DNA of 60,431 bases from assembly GCA_023853785.1 (NCBI GenBank), contig JAJIRX010000146.1, forward strand, positions 1 to 60,431, in the 5' to 3' direction. This DNA comes from Psilocybe azurescens (Eukaryota; Basidiomycota; Agaricomycetes; Agaricales; Agrocybaceae). The position numbers and the translations under genes were made by a program. The notes beneath the pieces are model-generated. The model worked only from the letters and a program-made list of their open reading frames with translations, did not search any database and had not been told where the DNA came from. Positions 1 to 11,784 of this stretch are shown here, one piece after another (position 1 is the first letter of the stretch; every line of letters begins with the position of its first letter).

Positions 1-12
1 ATAAGTCATCTG

Positions 13-244
13 TGGACTGCCCTGGGGATTGTTAAGTATGGGTTGGAACCCTATATGGCTAGCAGTTTTCATAGTAACTAGGGCAGACTGTCAGAGAACT
101 CCAACTGTTCAGCGTAGCCTATAGTAAGACTGCCCTGGGGATTATTAAGTAGGGTGGGAACCCTATAAAGGCTAGTGATCACTCATGTAACTAGGGACAA
201 CTGTCAGAGAAATCCAACTGTTTCAGAACGTTGCCTATAGTAAA
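13..244. repeat. two tandem units of about 115 bp
   Basis: Units starting at 13 and 129 both run GACTGCCCTGGGGATT...GTTGGAACCC or GGTGGGAACCC...CTGTCAGAGAA...CCAACTGTT...GCCTATAGTAA. They are diverged by small indels. The same pair occurs in inverse at about 18238-18476. No coding potential is visible. Confidence 0.8.
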
Positions 245-827
245 CTAAGGACTGTGGACTAGTGTGCCCAGTTGCTTATAGGAACTAAGGATCTGCTACG
301 TGTTAATATGGGTGATTGTTTATAGTGTTTGATAGTTTGAGTTTTGGTTTATAAAGAGATCTGTTAGGTGTCCCATGTACACTTGCCCCCAAAAGCGATC
401 CCTGATATTGGTGATCCCTTGATATTGGTGATCGCCCTCATATAGAGAGATCACCCTTACTATTCAAGTGCCTTGTGTGTACTCGCCTGTCTAAAAGAGT
501 TCTCTAGCTACTAGTGATCCCCCAAGAGTGATTGTATAAGTCTGTACTCTGCTAAATTAGTTATTGTAATAAGCCTTAAAGCTTACCCTCAGATCAAACT
601 GATCAATATAAATATTTGATTGGGTGTTGTGTATTGGGCAATTACAAAGTCACCCGCGCTAAACATATCACTGTATTTGCGCCTTTACAACTTTTTTTAC
701 TCAGACACCATTTACAGGGTTCCTCGTCTCAAACAAAGGAAACGAGACAAGTTGAGGAGATAGAGAGATGGGCGGAGCAGAGAAAAAACAGCACGACAAT
801 GATGATGGTAGACAATAGTGCAACAAA
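245..827. other. no gene seen; short GATC-rich repeats
   Basis: Non-coding. Between 395 and 450 there are repeated copies of GATATTGGTGATC and GGTGATC; the inverse copies lie at about 18030-18090. Open frames in this stretch look fortuitous. Confidence 0.5.
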
Positions 828-1887
828 TCAGATTTGTATTGGTGTGATTAAAACTAGATGTGTTTCTACTGCCAACTTTGAGGCGTATATGTAGTGCCAG
901 CGACGGTGGAAAGGACAGCCTTCAATGACGTCAACTCTGTCTTGAGTGCGGTGAGTTGATCTGTGAGTGCCATAATTTCATCCTGTAGATCACACTCACA
1001 ATCCTGACAATTGACCAGGCAAAGATCGCGTTCTTGAACATCTTGTCTGAGGCCCTTGATACACTCATGGAGCTCTGCCTCGTTATCAGTCAGCTGGGAT
1101 TCATAGGCATAGAATGGAACATTTTGGTGACTTGTGCAATGATGAGGTCCCTACACCCTGCAGAGGTGCCAGCTGGCCAAGCAAGCTTGTCAATTGCCAT
1201 CTGCGTTGCGGCGTTGATATATGTGCTGTTAGAATCCTCATTTGATGATGACTCAACAGCCTCCTCCTCATTGGATGGAGGTAATTCAATATGCTCAGGC
1301 TCCTTGCTGTCACTGGCGATAGGCAAGAAACATTCCTGGTGTCACCTTCTGCATCTGACAGAGTATAGTCAAGATCTGTGCGGTTGTTCACACCACCAAA
1401 GAGTGGGTCAGGGTCAGGGACTAAATCAATGTATTAGTTGTCATCACATAGAAGCATAAATGTAGTATACTTACTGATGCTCTCATTGAGCTGTGTTTTG
1501 CCTGAAGTCTGACCCAACCTGCCGTGGGATTTTCAGCTATACGCAGGGTGAATTAGCGTGAATACATATGAAGTAACCAGATGACATACCAGAAGTTGTA
1601 TTGTTGCATTGGCAAACAAGGTGCGGACCAGAGATAGTGATCTCACCAGCTAACCTTCCTTTTTTTTTGGGTGTGTTCTTAGGGGGCTTTTGTTGAAGTT
1701 GTGATCAGCAAACCAGCTGGTGCTGCCTTGGAGGCCCCACAGATGCTGGTGCTGCTACCTGGGAGGGGCCGGCTGCAGCAGCTCAAAGTGCTCAAGTAAT
1801 GGGTGAAGGCAGTTCACCTGCATCTGCTTCTGTTGCAGCTTGAAGATGCACACTAGGGCGGTGACTGTGGGTTGTGCGCTCATCCAT
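828..1887 (-). pseudogene. broken left-arm copy of the unknown arm gene
   Basis: This is the inverted counterpart of the gene at 16587-17648. The acidic segment rich in S, E and N (near 1326-1200 on the minus strand) is preserved, but the frame shifts near 1115 so that the segment after KMF no longer continues as FYAYESQLTDNEAE, and a second change separates the exon start from the acidic segment. Start and stop were placed by homology to the right arm. I do not recognise the family. Confidence 0.6.
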
Positions 1888-2106
1888 GGTGACGAACTGG
1901 GAGTGCTCAGGTTGAAAACTTTTAAATAGGGTGTGGAGATTCAATCAGTAAGGGATGAATGATATCTCCTTGGCCACAATAGAAAACTCACGTGGATTAC
2001 GTCTGGAGAAAGGTTATGCCAGTGAAGGTGACAGAACTTGATGATGATGAGACAGTGAGGACAACAGGGGCGCTCCATTAGGAGCTTGTCGTTTCTCAGT
2101 GGTCAC

Positions 2107-2590
2107 CTAAGGAAACAGTCCCTTGGGTGCCACTGTCAACGACAAGGAGTAAACTGCAATAACGAGGGGATATCCCCTGGCATGGGGAGGAAAGAAAGAG
2201 AGAGCAGAGGCAAAGGAAAAAGGAAAAAGGATGTGCTGACGACTTGGTGATGGGACACGCACAAGTGACAGTGGGGCATAAGGCGGCAACGGGGGAGATC
2301 GTGTGGCGGCAAGAGTGTGAGCTTGCTGTCTCTCAGTAGTCACTCAAGGGCAACAGTCCCTGGGTGCCACTGTCAACAACGAGCTGACCACCAATGACAG
2401 GGGAATATCCCCTGGCGTAGGTGGTGAGGAAGGGGAAAGCGGAGGCAAAACGGTTGTGATCACCAAGTCACGTTCAAACTCCGCTAACTCCAATGTGGCG
2501 TGAAAACTTGGTCTGTGCGCATTTTCAAATTCCCGCGCCAATTCTATTCTTGCTTCCTTTCCCCCATTATCTCCTTCCTCCCCTCTGCCT
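2107..2590. repeat. two direct repeats of about 240 bp (left arm)
   Basis: Two adjacent units each contain GGGGATAT(T)CCCCTGGC, a segment reading GGGTGCCACTGTCAA and a segment near TTGTCGTTTCTCAGTGGTCAC or its variant. The right arm has the mirror pair at about 15890-16390. Open frames through them are present in both units but change length and sequence, so I treat them as repeat rather than gene. Confidence 0.7.
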
Positions 2591-2599
2591 GCCTTGCTG

Positions 2600-2797
2600 A
2601 CAACACAATGCCTGAGACTACTTCTTGGGTAATGTGAAGTGTCATTCCCTGTCCCACATTGTGCCAGCTATACCCAAGACTACTTCTTGGGTAGGGTGAA
2701 GTGTCGTTCACTGTCCCACATCATCCTTTACTGTTCCACATTGTTCTTCGCTATACCCGAGACTACTTCTTGGTAGGGTGAAGTGTTGCTTACTGTT
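2600..2797. repeat. minisatellite with unit of about 63 bp (left arm)
   Basis: Repeated unit containing ACTACTTCTTGGGTAGGGTG, AAGTGTCGTTCACTGTCCCAC and a CTATACCC(G/A)AGACTAC join. Related units lie at 12490-12661 and 15671-15870, on either side of element B. The block ends exactly where element A begins. Confidence 0.75.
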
Positions 2798-4287
2798 GAG
2801 GTCTTTCCTTTCCCCACACAATCCATATGGACTCCACTGGACTCCACTGGACTGGAACTGGACTGCAGTCCACTGGAGTCCACTGGACTTGCACTGGACT
2901 TCTGCCAAATTTTCAGTCCAGTCTCAGTCCAGTGGATTATGAGTCCAGTCAAGTCCACTGGAGTCCACTGGAGTCCACTGGACTGGGGCTTAAATATTCA
3001 CTGAACAACAACAAATAATATATTTATTAGCACAGTCCAGTGGAGTCCAGTGGAGTCCAGTTGAATCCACTGAGTCCACTGGATGCAATAATTAACACAA
3101 TATCCAAAGTATGATCATTAGTTATTAATATTAATTGCAAAAATAAAAGAGTAAAATCAATGGAAATAAACTCTATGAAATGACAATTAAATGAAACAAT
3201 AGTTAAATACACTAGGGAGCAATGCCTCCCTATGGATACAATTTTGTATTTTGTTCAGTTCGCGGGGTCAAATTTCACAAGCATATGGCGCTCACAGCGT
3301 GCCCTGGCATCGACCAATCGGCCCGACAACCATCAAATGAACGACCCCAACCTTTCTTCCGACTACCACCACCACCACCTCGTCGGTCGGAGCCAGAGCG
3401 ACAGCCAACCCGACGTGACAGAGGTTGACGACCGGGGGCGAGGATGAGGGCGGACGGCGGCTGCAACAGGGATGAGACGGACGCGGACGGCAGGGACAAG
3501 GACAAGGACGTGGATGGCAGGGGCGAGACGAGGCAGCGGACGTGGATGCAGCGACAACGACAATAGCGTGGGCGTGGGCGCGACAAGGGGCGAGGACGGA
3601 CAGGGGCGGCAGGGATGAGGACGGAGGCGGGGGCGGGGAGCGGGGGCGGGGGCAGGGGGCGGGGGCGGGGGCGGGGCGCAACAGGGATAGCGGCGTGGGC
3701 GCAGCAGGGGCGACAACACAGGGCGCCAACAGGGACGGGGACAACAGGGACAACAATGCGGACACGGGGCGGCTGCAACAGGGCGACAACAGGCGCGGGC
3801 GGCAGGGGCGAGGGCGTGAACGTGGACTTACGACAGGGATGAGGATGAGGGCGTGGATGCGACAGGGGCGAGGGCGCAGACGCGACAGGGGCGAGGGCGC
3901 AGCGCCCAGCGGGCGAGGGGCCAGGCGCAACAGGGGCGAGGACATGAAGGCAACAGGGCAGGGCGCAGGCACAACAAGGGAGAGGCAGGGCAGGGCATGC
4001 CAGGGGCGAGGAAAGGGGGCGACAGGCGACAGGGACAGGACGGACAGGGGCGGCAGGACAAGGACAAGGGCGGGGCGAGGGCGGGGCCAGGGGGCGGCAA
4101 GGGCGAGGACAGACAGGGCGACAGGCGAGGACAGGATAGCGGAGCGCCGGGCAGACAACGGCTGCAATACTAAAGTGCAGTGGAATCCACTGGAATCCAC
4201 TGGACTCTGTTCTACCTTTACACACTCAGTATATAGGCAAGTCCAGTGGAGTCCATATGGACTGTGTGGGGGATGGTAAAGTACTGA
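2798..4287. mobile_element. element A (GTACTTTAC superfamily, TCCAGTGGA type)
   Basis: The left terminus is GAGGTCTTTCCTTTCCCC and the right terminus is GGATGGTAAAGTACTGA, matching both ends of element B in opposite orientation. Subterminal repeats of TCCAGTGGA/TCCACTGGA lie at 2830-3085 and 4180-4265, with a GC-rich block at 3425-4150. The conserved core is at about 3355-3430 on the minus strand, containing CCGACCGACGAGGTGG. The left flank TTACTGTT is the complement of B's target duplication, but the right flank (ATGCAGCA) does not match it, so this is not a simple insertion; a recombination junction is likely. No transposase is seen, so it is presumably non-autonomous. Confidence 0.8.
3425..4150. 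repeat. GC-rich low-complexity block of element A
   Basis: Degenerate runs of GGGGCGACAGG, GGGCGAGGAC and GGCGGCAGGG fill this block. They keep several frames open on both strands, producing R/G-rich or P/A/C-rich translations of up to about 330 codons. These frames are composition artefacts and I do not call them genes. Confidence 0.85.
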
Positions 4288-4384
4288 ATGCAGCAATCAA
4301 AATGCACCCAGCAATTATCTGAAATATAAACCATCTCCTACAGTTCCTCTCGGGAATGTCCATGGACAATAATGTCCAAAATAC

Positions 4385-4810
4385 TGTTGGAGATTGGGTT
4401 TTACTTCTTAAGGAAATAGAGACAAACTCAATAACCTAATTAGTGAACTCAAGTAATTATGTAGGCTTCAATACAAGCACTTCTCTCAATATATTAACTT
4501 GCTGCTCAGATATCTCACTGGCACTAGTGTGTTGCACAGGACCCCTGTGGAACTTGGGACAAGGCAAAAACTTAGGGTTAACACACAATAATTGAGTAAA
4601 GTCAAGTAAAAGATAGATAGATTTGTACAATGTCAAAACTCTCTTATATACATATTAGTAGCTATTTTCTAGATACTTCTACCTAATTCCACTAGTCTAT
4701 CATACTTTCGAGTAAATACTTCCTTTGTCTTGACAAAGGATTTCTATCTCAATGAATCATGCAACATATTTTAGTGCTGGCTTCTTAGCCCAATGTCAAA
4801 ATTCCTGACA
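4385..4810 (-). mobile_element. LTR (3' LTR) of a degenerate Ty3/Gypsy element
   Basis: Read on the minus strand, the segment begins TGTCAGGAATTTTGACATTG and ends CCCAATCTCCAACA, the expected TG...CA form, and is 426 bp long. Immediately upstream on the same strand is a purine-rich GACTGGGGGCTA, which fits a polypurine tract abutting a 3' LTR. The chromodomain end of a Gypsy polyprotein lies upstream on the same strand, as expected. The matching 5' LTR is not seen in the window. Confidence 0.65.
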
Positions 4811-4824
4811 TAGCCCCCAGTCAC
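4811..4824 (-). other. polypurine tract
   Basis: The minus strand reads GTGACTGGGGGCTA directly before the TGTCAGG start of the LTR. This is the usual plus-strand primer position of an LTR retrotransposon. Confidence 0.55.
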
Positions 4825-6085
4825 AGATAAGTCAAGCAAAAATAGGGATATACAGTATTCAATGTATTCTTTAGCAAGTAGAAGTAGCTGAACAAATTTG
4901 GTTAAGATGTAATGTTTTATCAAAAGAGTAAAAATTTAATTTGGCATATATATAATGGAAGTATTGACCAGAAATTATTAATTGAAGTCAATCAGTGAAT
5001 GATAGTGAGTAAAACTTAGAACCTTTGGTTAGAAAGAGTATGAGATATCATGTGAATGATGTAAATTTCTTTGTTATCAAGGTCAGCTTTGTTGATGTTT
5101 CCAAGCACAGTTGCAATGATACACTTTTGAGTTGCATTTCATGCTTTGCGGCCTTGGACTTTGTAGGATGCAATGTGATGGCATTGCATGGTCCTTTCCA
5201 ATAATCCCTTTAGATCACAGCTCAACATAAATAAAATGAATGGGATTCCCTTTTGATAGCTCCAATATCAAATGCTTCTATAGGAGGTGCAATAGTAGCA
5301 GGAATGTTATGAACATTGTGCACCCCAATACCTGTTCCATAAACTGTCCCCAGTTCATTCCAAAATATGCACCTCAATTCCCAGAGGAGTCAACTCCTTG
5401 AGCTAAGCAGACTTGAATTGCCATCACAGTCCATTCCAAGTAAGATTTGACAGTGTTACAGACCATAAGAACTTCTTGAGCAATCTCAGATTGTGAATGG
5501 AAATTTCATTGTAAAGAGTTTACATTGGTTTAAATGAGGAAAGAAGGGAGTAACAGAGGTTCCATGTTGATGGATTTGAATTAAGCATTAGGGATGAATA
5601 ATGGTAAGGGACCCTTCTTAATATTGAAAGGATTATGTCCATTAGCTGCACAGACTATAATAATAGAAAGATGACAAAGTGTGTTCCAAAGGGTTTTGGC
5701 ACAAGTTACTTGAAGCTTGTAGGTGTTCATGCCCTCATTAATGTTGACAATGACATTGAAAGGGTTGAGCTCATAGTTTGCACATGAATAACCAATTGCT
5801 CCTCCAAAGACAGCACACAAAAATGGATGACACAGGACACATTCCAAAAGGCAATCACATTGGCAGGGGCTGGTGCAAGAACTTCAGTGGAGGTGGACAA
5901 GATGTTGATGAAGTTGGCCATAGCAAAGATGAAGCAGGAAGTTCTTGAAGAGTTTAGGAGTGTAGTCGCTAGAGATGTTTTATTTCTTGAGGAATTATTT
6001 CATGCACCTTATAATTAGTTTTTGATGAAAGAATACCTGATGTGGTAGCTTGTGTTCTAAATAAATACCAATGATGTTCATCCTC
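4825..6085. other. between Gypsy pol and LTR; no recognised gene
   Basis: AT-rich sequence. Minus-strand frames at 5581-5847 and 5727-5921 lie between the pol stop and the LTR on the same strand as pol. Their translations (GYSCANYELNPFNVIV; NFINILSTSTEVLAPAPANV) look partly protein-like but overlap in different frames and match nothing I know. They may be a decayed insertion or an extra ORF of the retroelement. Confidence 0.4.
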
Positions 6086-6560
6086 CTAGTTTTCTTTCAC
6101 TGTAGTGCAACATTTTAGCCATTCCTCCAAGATCTCTGGTGCATTGCTCAATTCTCTCCTTGTCAGCCATTCATCATCTTCCTTCGGATATCCTGCCCAG
6201 TGTACCAGAAATTTCTTTATCCTTCTCCCTTTCCCTTGTGCTTTGAAGAATCTTTCATCTATAATCAATTCAATTTGTACCTCGGGCAGTGTGTCAAAGG
6301 ATTCCTGAATAGGTTCTATGACTTCTCTTTCTCCAAATTCTGATGGTGATTCTGTATATTTGACTAGATGAGCAATATTGATTACTGGATGCACTCTATA
6401 GGATACAGGTAATCTTAGTTGATAAATTACAGGGCTGAGCTTCTTAATTAATTTGAATGGTCCTTCATATTTGAGAAGTAATTTCTGTCCCTTTCCTTTT
6501 CTTTCTTTAATAATTCTAAGGAGCGTGGATTTATCAACACTTTATCTCCCTCCTCAAACT
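6086..6560 (-). pseudogene. Ty3/Gypsy polyprotein C-terminus with chromodomain
   Basis: This is the C-terminal end of a chromovirus-type Gypsy polyprotein. The minus-strand reading runs from EFEEGDKVLINPRSLELL (just after an integrase), through GQKLLLKYEGPFKLIKKLSP and VYQLRLP-like sequence, to a chromodomain with FLVHWAGYP and DDEWLTRRELSNAPEILEEW. Chromodomains at this position are thought to direct integration to heterochromatin. A frameshift lies near 6490-6500, separating the KVLINP part from the rest. Homology stops abruptly near 6560, so the element is truncated at its 5' side. It belongs with the LTR at 4385-4810. Confidence 0.85.
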
Positions 6561-7740
6561 CATGTGCACTGAAGATGATCTAAAGAGTCTGGTGCGGACT
6601 GATCCCTTTTGTTTAGACTGTGTTGAATAACCAACACAATCAGAGTTTGTTTTGCCGGTAAGGTTCCAACAAAAATGGGGGTCTTGAGAGTGTTAGAAGA
6701 CTGCAGGTATATCCCAAGACAGCGACATGAGCAAAGCATGATTTGTAACGATAGTGTGGGCGAAAGATAAGCAGAATGGACAAGGACAACAAAATGAGTG
6801 ATTTTGGAGGATTGTTTTGTGATTTTAAAGATACGCACGATATGAGCAGAAAGACAGCGGAGGAGTTTTAGTGATTGAAGTAGATATTTTGTGGTCTTGT
6901 ATTGTTGTAGGGTTTTGGGTAACTTGCAGAATGAATTAGATATGAGCACAAGGCTTTAGTTTCTTTTAGATGAAATGATATTCTATGGGGGAATTCAAGT
7001 GCCCAAAACCTATGAAAGTGTTCTACTTAAATACATTTTGCTACATTAAATTTTACTTGTTTGGCCCTTTCCAAGCCTCTGCTGTCTGCTGGTCAGGTGC
7101 TCGTCACGGTTGTTGGTAGAACGATTAGCTTTGTTAGATAGGTGCTTCATACTGCATCAGGAATCAGTATTTTGCTCAGTAGGTGCTCACCTAGACTATG
7201 TAGCACCGGTAGCAATCTCTTTTGCAGTAGCACCAGTAGCACCAGTAGCACCCAGTAGCTCCGGCATGGGTCTATATAGCACCTGGTAGCCATCACTGCG
7301 CACTATGTAGCACTACTGAGACTTGATAGCTCTCAGTGCGTACTACAGGTGCCCAGTATCTATGGGTGAGAGAGCTATGTAGGCTATATAAATCCATTAT
7401 CAGGCTATTGTACCCCAGCAGCACTATATAGAAATTGCTTTTAAGACCTTACATATGTCCCTTTCAGATGATTACACTGACTGACTGATAAGTTATTCCA
7501 GTCAATACATACCCAGACAATATTTTGCCAGAGTTTGCACATTTCACACATTCAATTCAATTGAAAACCCGTGTACCAAATTTTTATTCACTGATCAAGA
7601 TATAAAATTCCAGTTAATGACTATTTTGTATATATAACTAAATGCGATGAAATGGATAAAAGGTGCAATAATGGGGTGGGACAAAAATACGACGGTGTTG
7701 AATCACCATGAAACAAAAGTCCCCATGTGCGCTCATGCAA
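6561..7740. other. no gene seen; short GTAGCACC repeats
   Basis: AT-rich sequence without convincing coding. Between about 7190 and 7370 there is a cluster of GTAGCACC/AGTAGCACC words. The 129-codon minus frame at 6560-6949 shows no recognisable motif. Confidence 0.45.
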
Positions 7741-7749
7741 GAAGCCCTG

Positions 7750-10376
7750 TCAATGACGAAAACGGTAGTGGAAGGCAGCATCTTGTGCATCAAATTGTTT
7801 CTTGAGGAACTGCTCTGCCCTTGTCTGCACATTCTTCTTCAGATTCTGCACTGTGTTCTGCCCGCGAAGCTTTTGTTTCCACTGGTCAGATGTTAGAGGC
7901 TGGAACTCCCTTTGCGGAATTGTTTGATGTGCTTCCAGAACCACTGTTCATTGTGCTCAGTCCACTCAAGCCATGTGCACCCATTGCTATGAGAGGATCA
8001 GACAGCAGGTGGAGGGAGCCACAACTTGATGCAGGCCTAACTAGCAATATCTATAGCAAAACACATCAGTTTAGGAAAAAAAAATTGAACACAAATAGTC
8101 ACTCATGCGTTTGGAGGGCATATGACCCAATAACTATCTGAATCTCCGATTCAGTCAACATGTCATCACAGTAGTACCATCCATCAGTTTTTGCTGCCAC
8201 CATATATTGCGCTTGCTGCCCAGTAGCCTCAAAAGAAGGCCCTTGCAGAGCTTGGTCAACCCTGATGTATTCCTTAGTGAGCCGCACAACTATGCCACCC
8301 ATCAACAGTGCTGCATGACCATGAGCCGCATGGGTCAGAAATTGGCGGGACTGCATCATAGACGCCTTGAATTCTGATGGCGAGAACTTGTGGCTGACAC
8401 ATTGATAAAACCATGTGTTGTATGTATGTTGCTTGGTCTTGTGTACTCCGTGACCCAGATTTACTCTAACAATCGTATGGAATGGAACACCTTTTGAAAG
8501 GAGACGATGAGCAATTGTGAGCAGAGTGTGGGTTGGATTTGACGCCAAGACTCGACAGACATAGAGGACGACTTCAGCAGATTCAACCCCAAGGAACCAA
8601 TCACATGCTTGCGACTGAGGCTCTGTAAACACAACAAGCTCATCTGAAATACGATGAACTTTGTCAAAGTCTTGCAGATGTGCCAACGAAAGGAAGTTCT
8701 TGTCATTTAGATCATACAAATCTTGGGGGATCTCGGAGTCCACAGGGCCCATGATAGCTGCACAAAATGTGTTGATCACTTTTCTGTCACCCTGACTCAC
8801 GTTGCACTCTGCGCCACCCTCCAAAAAGCTGAAGACTTGCATTGTGGTGCCCCATGCACATCCGTCAACCTGGCCAGAGTTCGCAGTGATATCACAAAAG
8901 GGTAGTACCAAGCCATAACAGTACTGTAAGTTGAGCACAACATCTTGATTGTCACCCAATAGTACAGAGCTGTCTTCTGAAAAGACCTGCTCATTGTCAG
9001 CCTCTGTGTTGACAAACTGATAGGGAGCGGCCCTGGCACATCATCCTTCGGGTCTTCAATCATCGGAGAAGGAGCACAGGGAGGTGGAGGCAGAGGCGGA
9101 ACACAATCTTGCGGGTCCTCCGCCATCGGAGAATGATATCGGGCAGGCAGAGGTGGGGGCGTAGAGCAGAGACAGGGCACAAGATGGAGACAGGGCATGA
9201 GATGGAGATGGGGCACAAGGAGGAGGCGGAGCACAAGGAGGAGACAGAGCACAAGGAGATGGGGCACAAGGAGCAGGACACTCATCTTCAGAGTCAGTTC
9301 ATAAGCCCCATCGCTGTAATAGTAGATTTTGTCGCCGTCATTGTCACATCCAACAAAATGAGCAGGGGGCATGAACGTGGTGCAAAGATCCAATTCGCTC
9401 AACATGGCATTGTAAAACCAAAATAACACCTCAACACCAAACTGGCCAATGGAATGCTTTGGTGTTGGAACACCTGTCCAAGGCATCCCACAGCATATCC
9501 TGGGGAGGCTCCATATAACAAAGAGATTGGTCCCTGACAATGGCCTGTTCTGCCTCTGAGACCCAATGGAAAAAATGGGAATTTGGTGCTCCAAATAAAA
9601 TTTGATTGTTGGACAAGCCTTCTCGTGTTCGTGCCAAGGGATGACTATCCCTGCTTGTGGATTTTGAGGACCAAAGTTGCATGCGCTGGAAGAAAGCAGA
9701 CCATCCAGCCAAACTAAAGGGAAATTGTGAGCTTCATGAAGCCTCCAATACCACTTGGGGTGGCAATGGTCATCAGGGATCATTTCCCAGCACACATGTC
9801 CTTGTGTGATGCAGCTGCCACATAATAGGATATGAAGCCCATCCACATCGCAAACCAATCATGAGCAGTTGTTATGGCCTCTTCGAGTGCATCTATCAAT
9901 ATGAAAGCCTGGTCATATTTGAAAGACATTGGCTGAGGAGGAGGACTGCCTGGTACATGATACCACAGGTGGATTTTAAGGGCAACTTCGATAAAATGTT
10001 CCTTCTGGCTGGCCCATTGAAATACATCGTCATAATTCATGCGGAATCACATGCCAATCGATGTGCAAGCATTTGGAGGGATATATTGGAATTCCCTCTG
10101 TCCGAGGGGTCCAACAAAACTGATCAAATGGTGTCAAAATGAAGGAGGGAGTGAGAGGTACAAAGGCCATCCAACCATGACAGTGCGACCACCAAACCGG
10201 TTGCTTGAACATGCGAACATTGAGGTCGGGCACATTGTGGAAGGGATCGACGGCATAGTTTTCTCTTGGGGGATGATCACTGGGCAATGAGAGTTTGGAG
10301 AGTAATAGATAACACCATCCTGTAGAAATACACATCCTTGCAACCAATCAAATTGAATGTTTTTTGACATTCTAAA
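7750..10376 (-). pseudogene. degenerate hypothetical gene of a family expanded in basidiomycetes
   Basis: Read on the minus strand. The N-terminal part is at 10376-10040 (FDWLQGCVFLQDGVIYYSPN, then VWWSHCHGWMAFVP). The middle lies at about 10040-9300 (MPPAHFVGCDNDGDKIYYYS) with a proline-rich linker at 9290-9020. The C-terminal half at 8960-8100 has RLLSKGVPFHTIVRVN, HGHAALLMGGIVVRLTKEYI and WYYCDDMLTESEIQIVIGSY. The tail at 7944-7750 has EHNEQWFWKHI-like and QWKQKLRGQNTVQNLKKNV sequence. I recall this arrangement, with a PFHT segment, a G-AALL-GGI segment and a C-terminal DD-LTE-E motif, from large uncharacterised families in agaricomycete genomes; its function is unknown. At least three frame changes break it. 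An intron acceptor TTGTACCTTTAG just upstream of 10376 pairs with a donor at about 12032 beyond the Tc1 insertion. Confidence 0.65.
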
Positions 10377-10394
10377 GGTACAAGTTAGTACATA

Positions 10395-10604
10395 CAGTAG
10401 CTCAAAAAACTGTCCCAATGTTTGGCACTTTCTCACTAATTGTTTAATAACTTGGGAAATAAATTATGTAAAAGTCTGAAAATATTGTATGTTATAGTTT
10501 AACATGTGACTAACATATTTCTCACCAAGGTCACATGATTTCAACAAATATTGATTAAGTAATGGAATTTACGAAATAATAGAGCATTGGGACAGTTTTT
10601 TGAC
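10395..10604. repeat. left TIR of the Tc1 element
   Basis: It contains an outer TCAAAAAACTGTCCCAATG at 10402-10420 and an inner copy in the opposite orientation (CATTGGGACAGTTTTTTGA) at about 10584-10602. It is matched in inverse by 11785-11997. Confidence 0.88.
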
Positions 10605-10611
10605 TCTCTAT

Positions 10612-11638
10612 CTAGTACTTAGTATGGCCTCCCTTTGCCTTGATAACAGCCTCCATTCTCCTTGGCATGCTTTCTATAAGCCTTTGGCATGTTTCTGAAG
10701 GTATTTCAGTCCATTCCTTTGCCAATCTCTCCCACAATTCAAATGCTCCTTTGGGTGGTGTCTCATAGGTGTTCATTTGCCTTTTGAGGTAAACCCAAAG
10801 GTGTTCAATGGGGTTGAAATCAGGGGGATTGGGGTGGCCACTCCATAACTTCAACATCATTGGCCAAAAACCATTCTTGAGCTTTTTGGAGGTGTGTTTG
10901 GGGTCATTATCCTGCTGAAAAATTCTTTTCCCCTCTGCCATCTCCAAGTTGTCAAAGCTTTTATCCACCCCATGCTCCAAAATTTCACAGTATTGGTCTG
11001 CATTCATCTTCCCTCAACCTCAGTGAGTGTTCCAACACCATTCCACCCCATACAACCCCATACCATGAGATTGTTGCCCTCTTCATGCTTGACAGTTGGT
11101 AATGTTGTTCTATCTGAGATTGCTTCACCCTTGGGTTTCCATATATAGACCCCTCCATCTGAGCTAATTCTGTTTATTTTTGTTTCATCTGACCAGAGTA
11201 CTTTTTTCCAATCCTCCACAGTCCAGCCAACATGATTCTGGGCAAATTTTAGGCGTTTTTGACAGTGGATAGCCTTGAGGAGGGGCCATTTTGATTTAAC
11301 AACAGAGCAGAAGTTGTTTTCTTTGAGGGCATTTCTGACTGTTTGGGCACAAACAGGAAAAGAAATAGCATCATTGATGAAGTGTGTTGCCTGGACAGCA
11401 TTGTCCAGCTTTCCTGTTTTGATTTGGCAAAAAGGACCTGTTTATCCTTGGGAGTAAGCTTGGAGGGACATCCACCTTTGTTGTTTTTGGGGTTTTCTTT
11501 GTTGGCATCCACTTCCCTCTTGATTCTTCCAACAGTAGACTTTCCCAAACCAGTTTTAGACTCTATTTGACAAAGAGAATAACCCTTTTCAAGAAGATTG
11601 AGGACAGAATTGTACTGAGAAGGTGTTGCAGGCTTCAT
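10612..11638 (-). pseudogene. Tc1-type DDE transposase, frameshifted
   Basis: Cut-and-paste transposase. The minus strand starts MKPATPSQYNSVLNLLEKG with a helix-turn-helix (SLCQIESKTGLGKSTVGRIK), then GGCPSKLTPKDKQ, the N-terminal paired-like domain. The catalytic region shows WSDETKIN (first D), QQDNDPKHTS (second D) and NPIEHLW (E) with 34 residues between second D and E, so DD34E. Breaks lie near 11430-11300, where the frame after KDKQ is lost, and at about 11010, where a one-base change separates VEG from MNADQYC. The catalytic triad survives, but the protein cannot be made intact from this copy. Confidence 0.9.
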
Positions 11639-11784
11639 GATGTGGTGGTTAAAGAGAAAGATGGTTGAACTTGAATTCAATATTGCAAATGTGTACAAAT
11701 AGTGTCACATGACCTTGTTTAATTTTCTCACAATTTATACAAAGCAATTTGGCTTTCTACAATCATGTAAAGCTATTATTTTAT

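Larger units (their letters stand above)
1..3510. repeat. left arm of a large inverted repeat
   Basis: The sequence from position 1 is matched in reverse complement by the sequence ending at 18487, and the match can be followed continuously to about 3510, where it enters a GC-rich low-complexity block and is no longer readable. The two arms differ by scattered substitutions and small indels, so they are close but not identical. Because homology is still perfect at base 1, this arm probably extends beyond the window. The arm contains tandem repeats, a broken copy of an unknown gene, two roughly 240 bp direct repeats, a minisatellite and the first part of element A. Confidence 0.93.

Noticed and set aside
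2708..3018. Small frames through the dyad arrays (for example STGLHWTGTGLQ-like peptides)
   Set aside because: Direct translation of TCCAGTGGA repeats; present on both strands and at every array.
3275..4296. Minus-strand open frames of 316 and 334 codons, P/R/A/C-rich
   Set aside because: They overlap each other and plus-strand frames through the same GC-rich repeat and contain only low-complexity composition; no domain, and length varies between element copies.
6560..6949. 129-codon minus frame
   Set aside because: No domain, AT-rich, not adjacent in frame to the Gypsy end; insufficient evidence for a gene.
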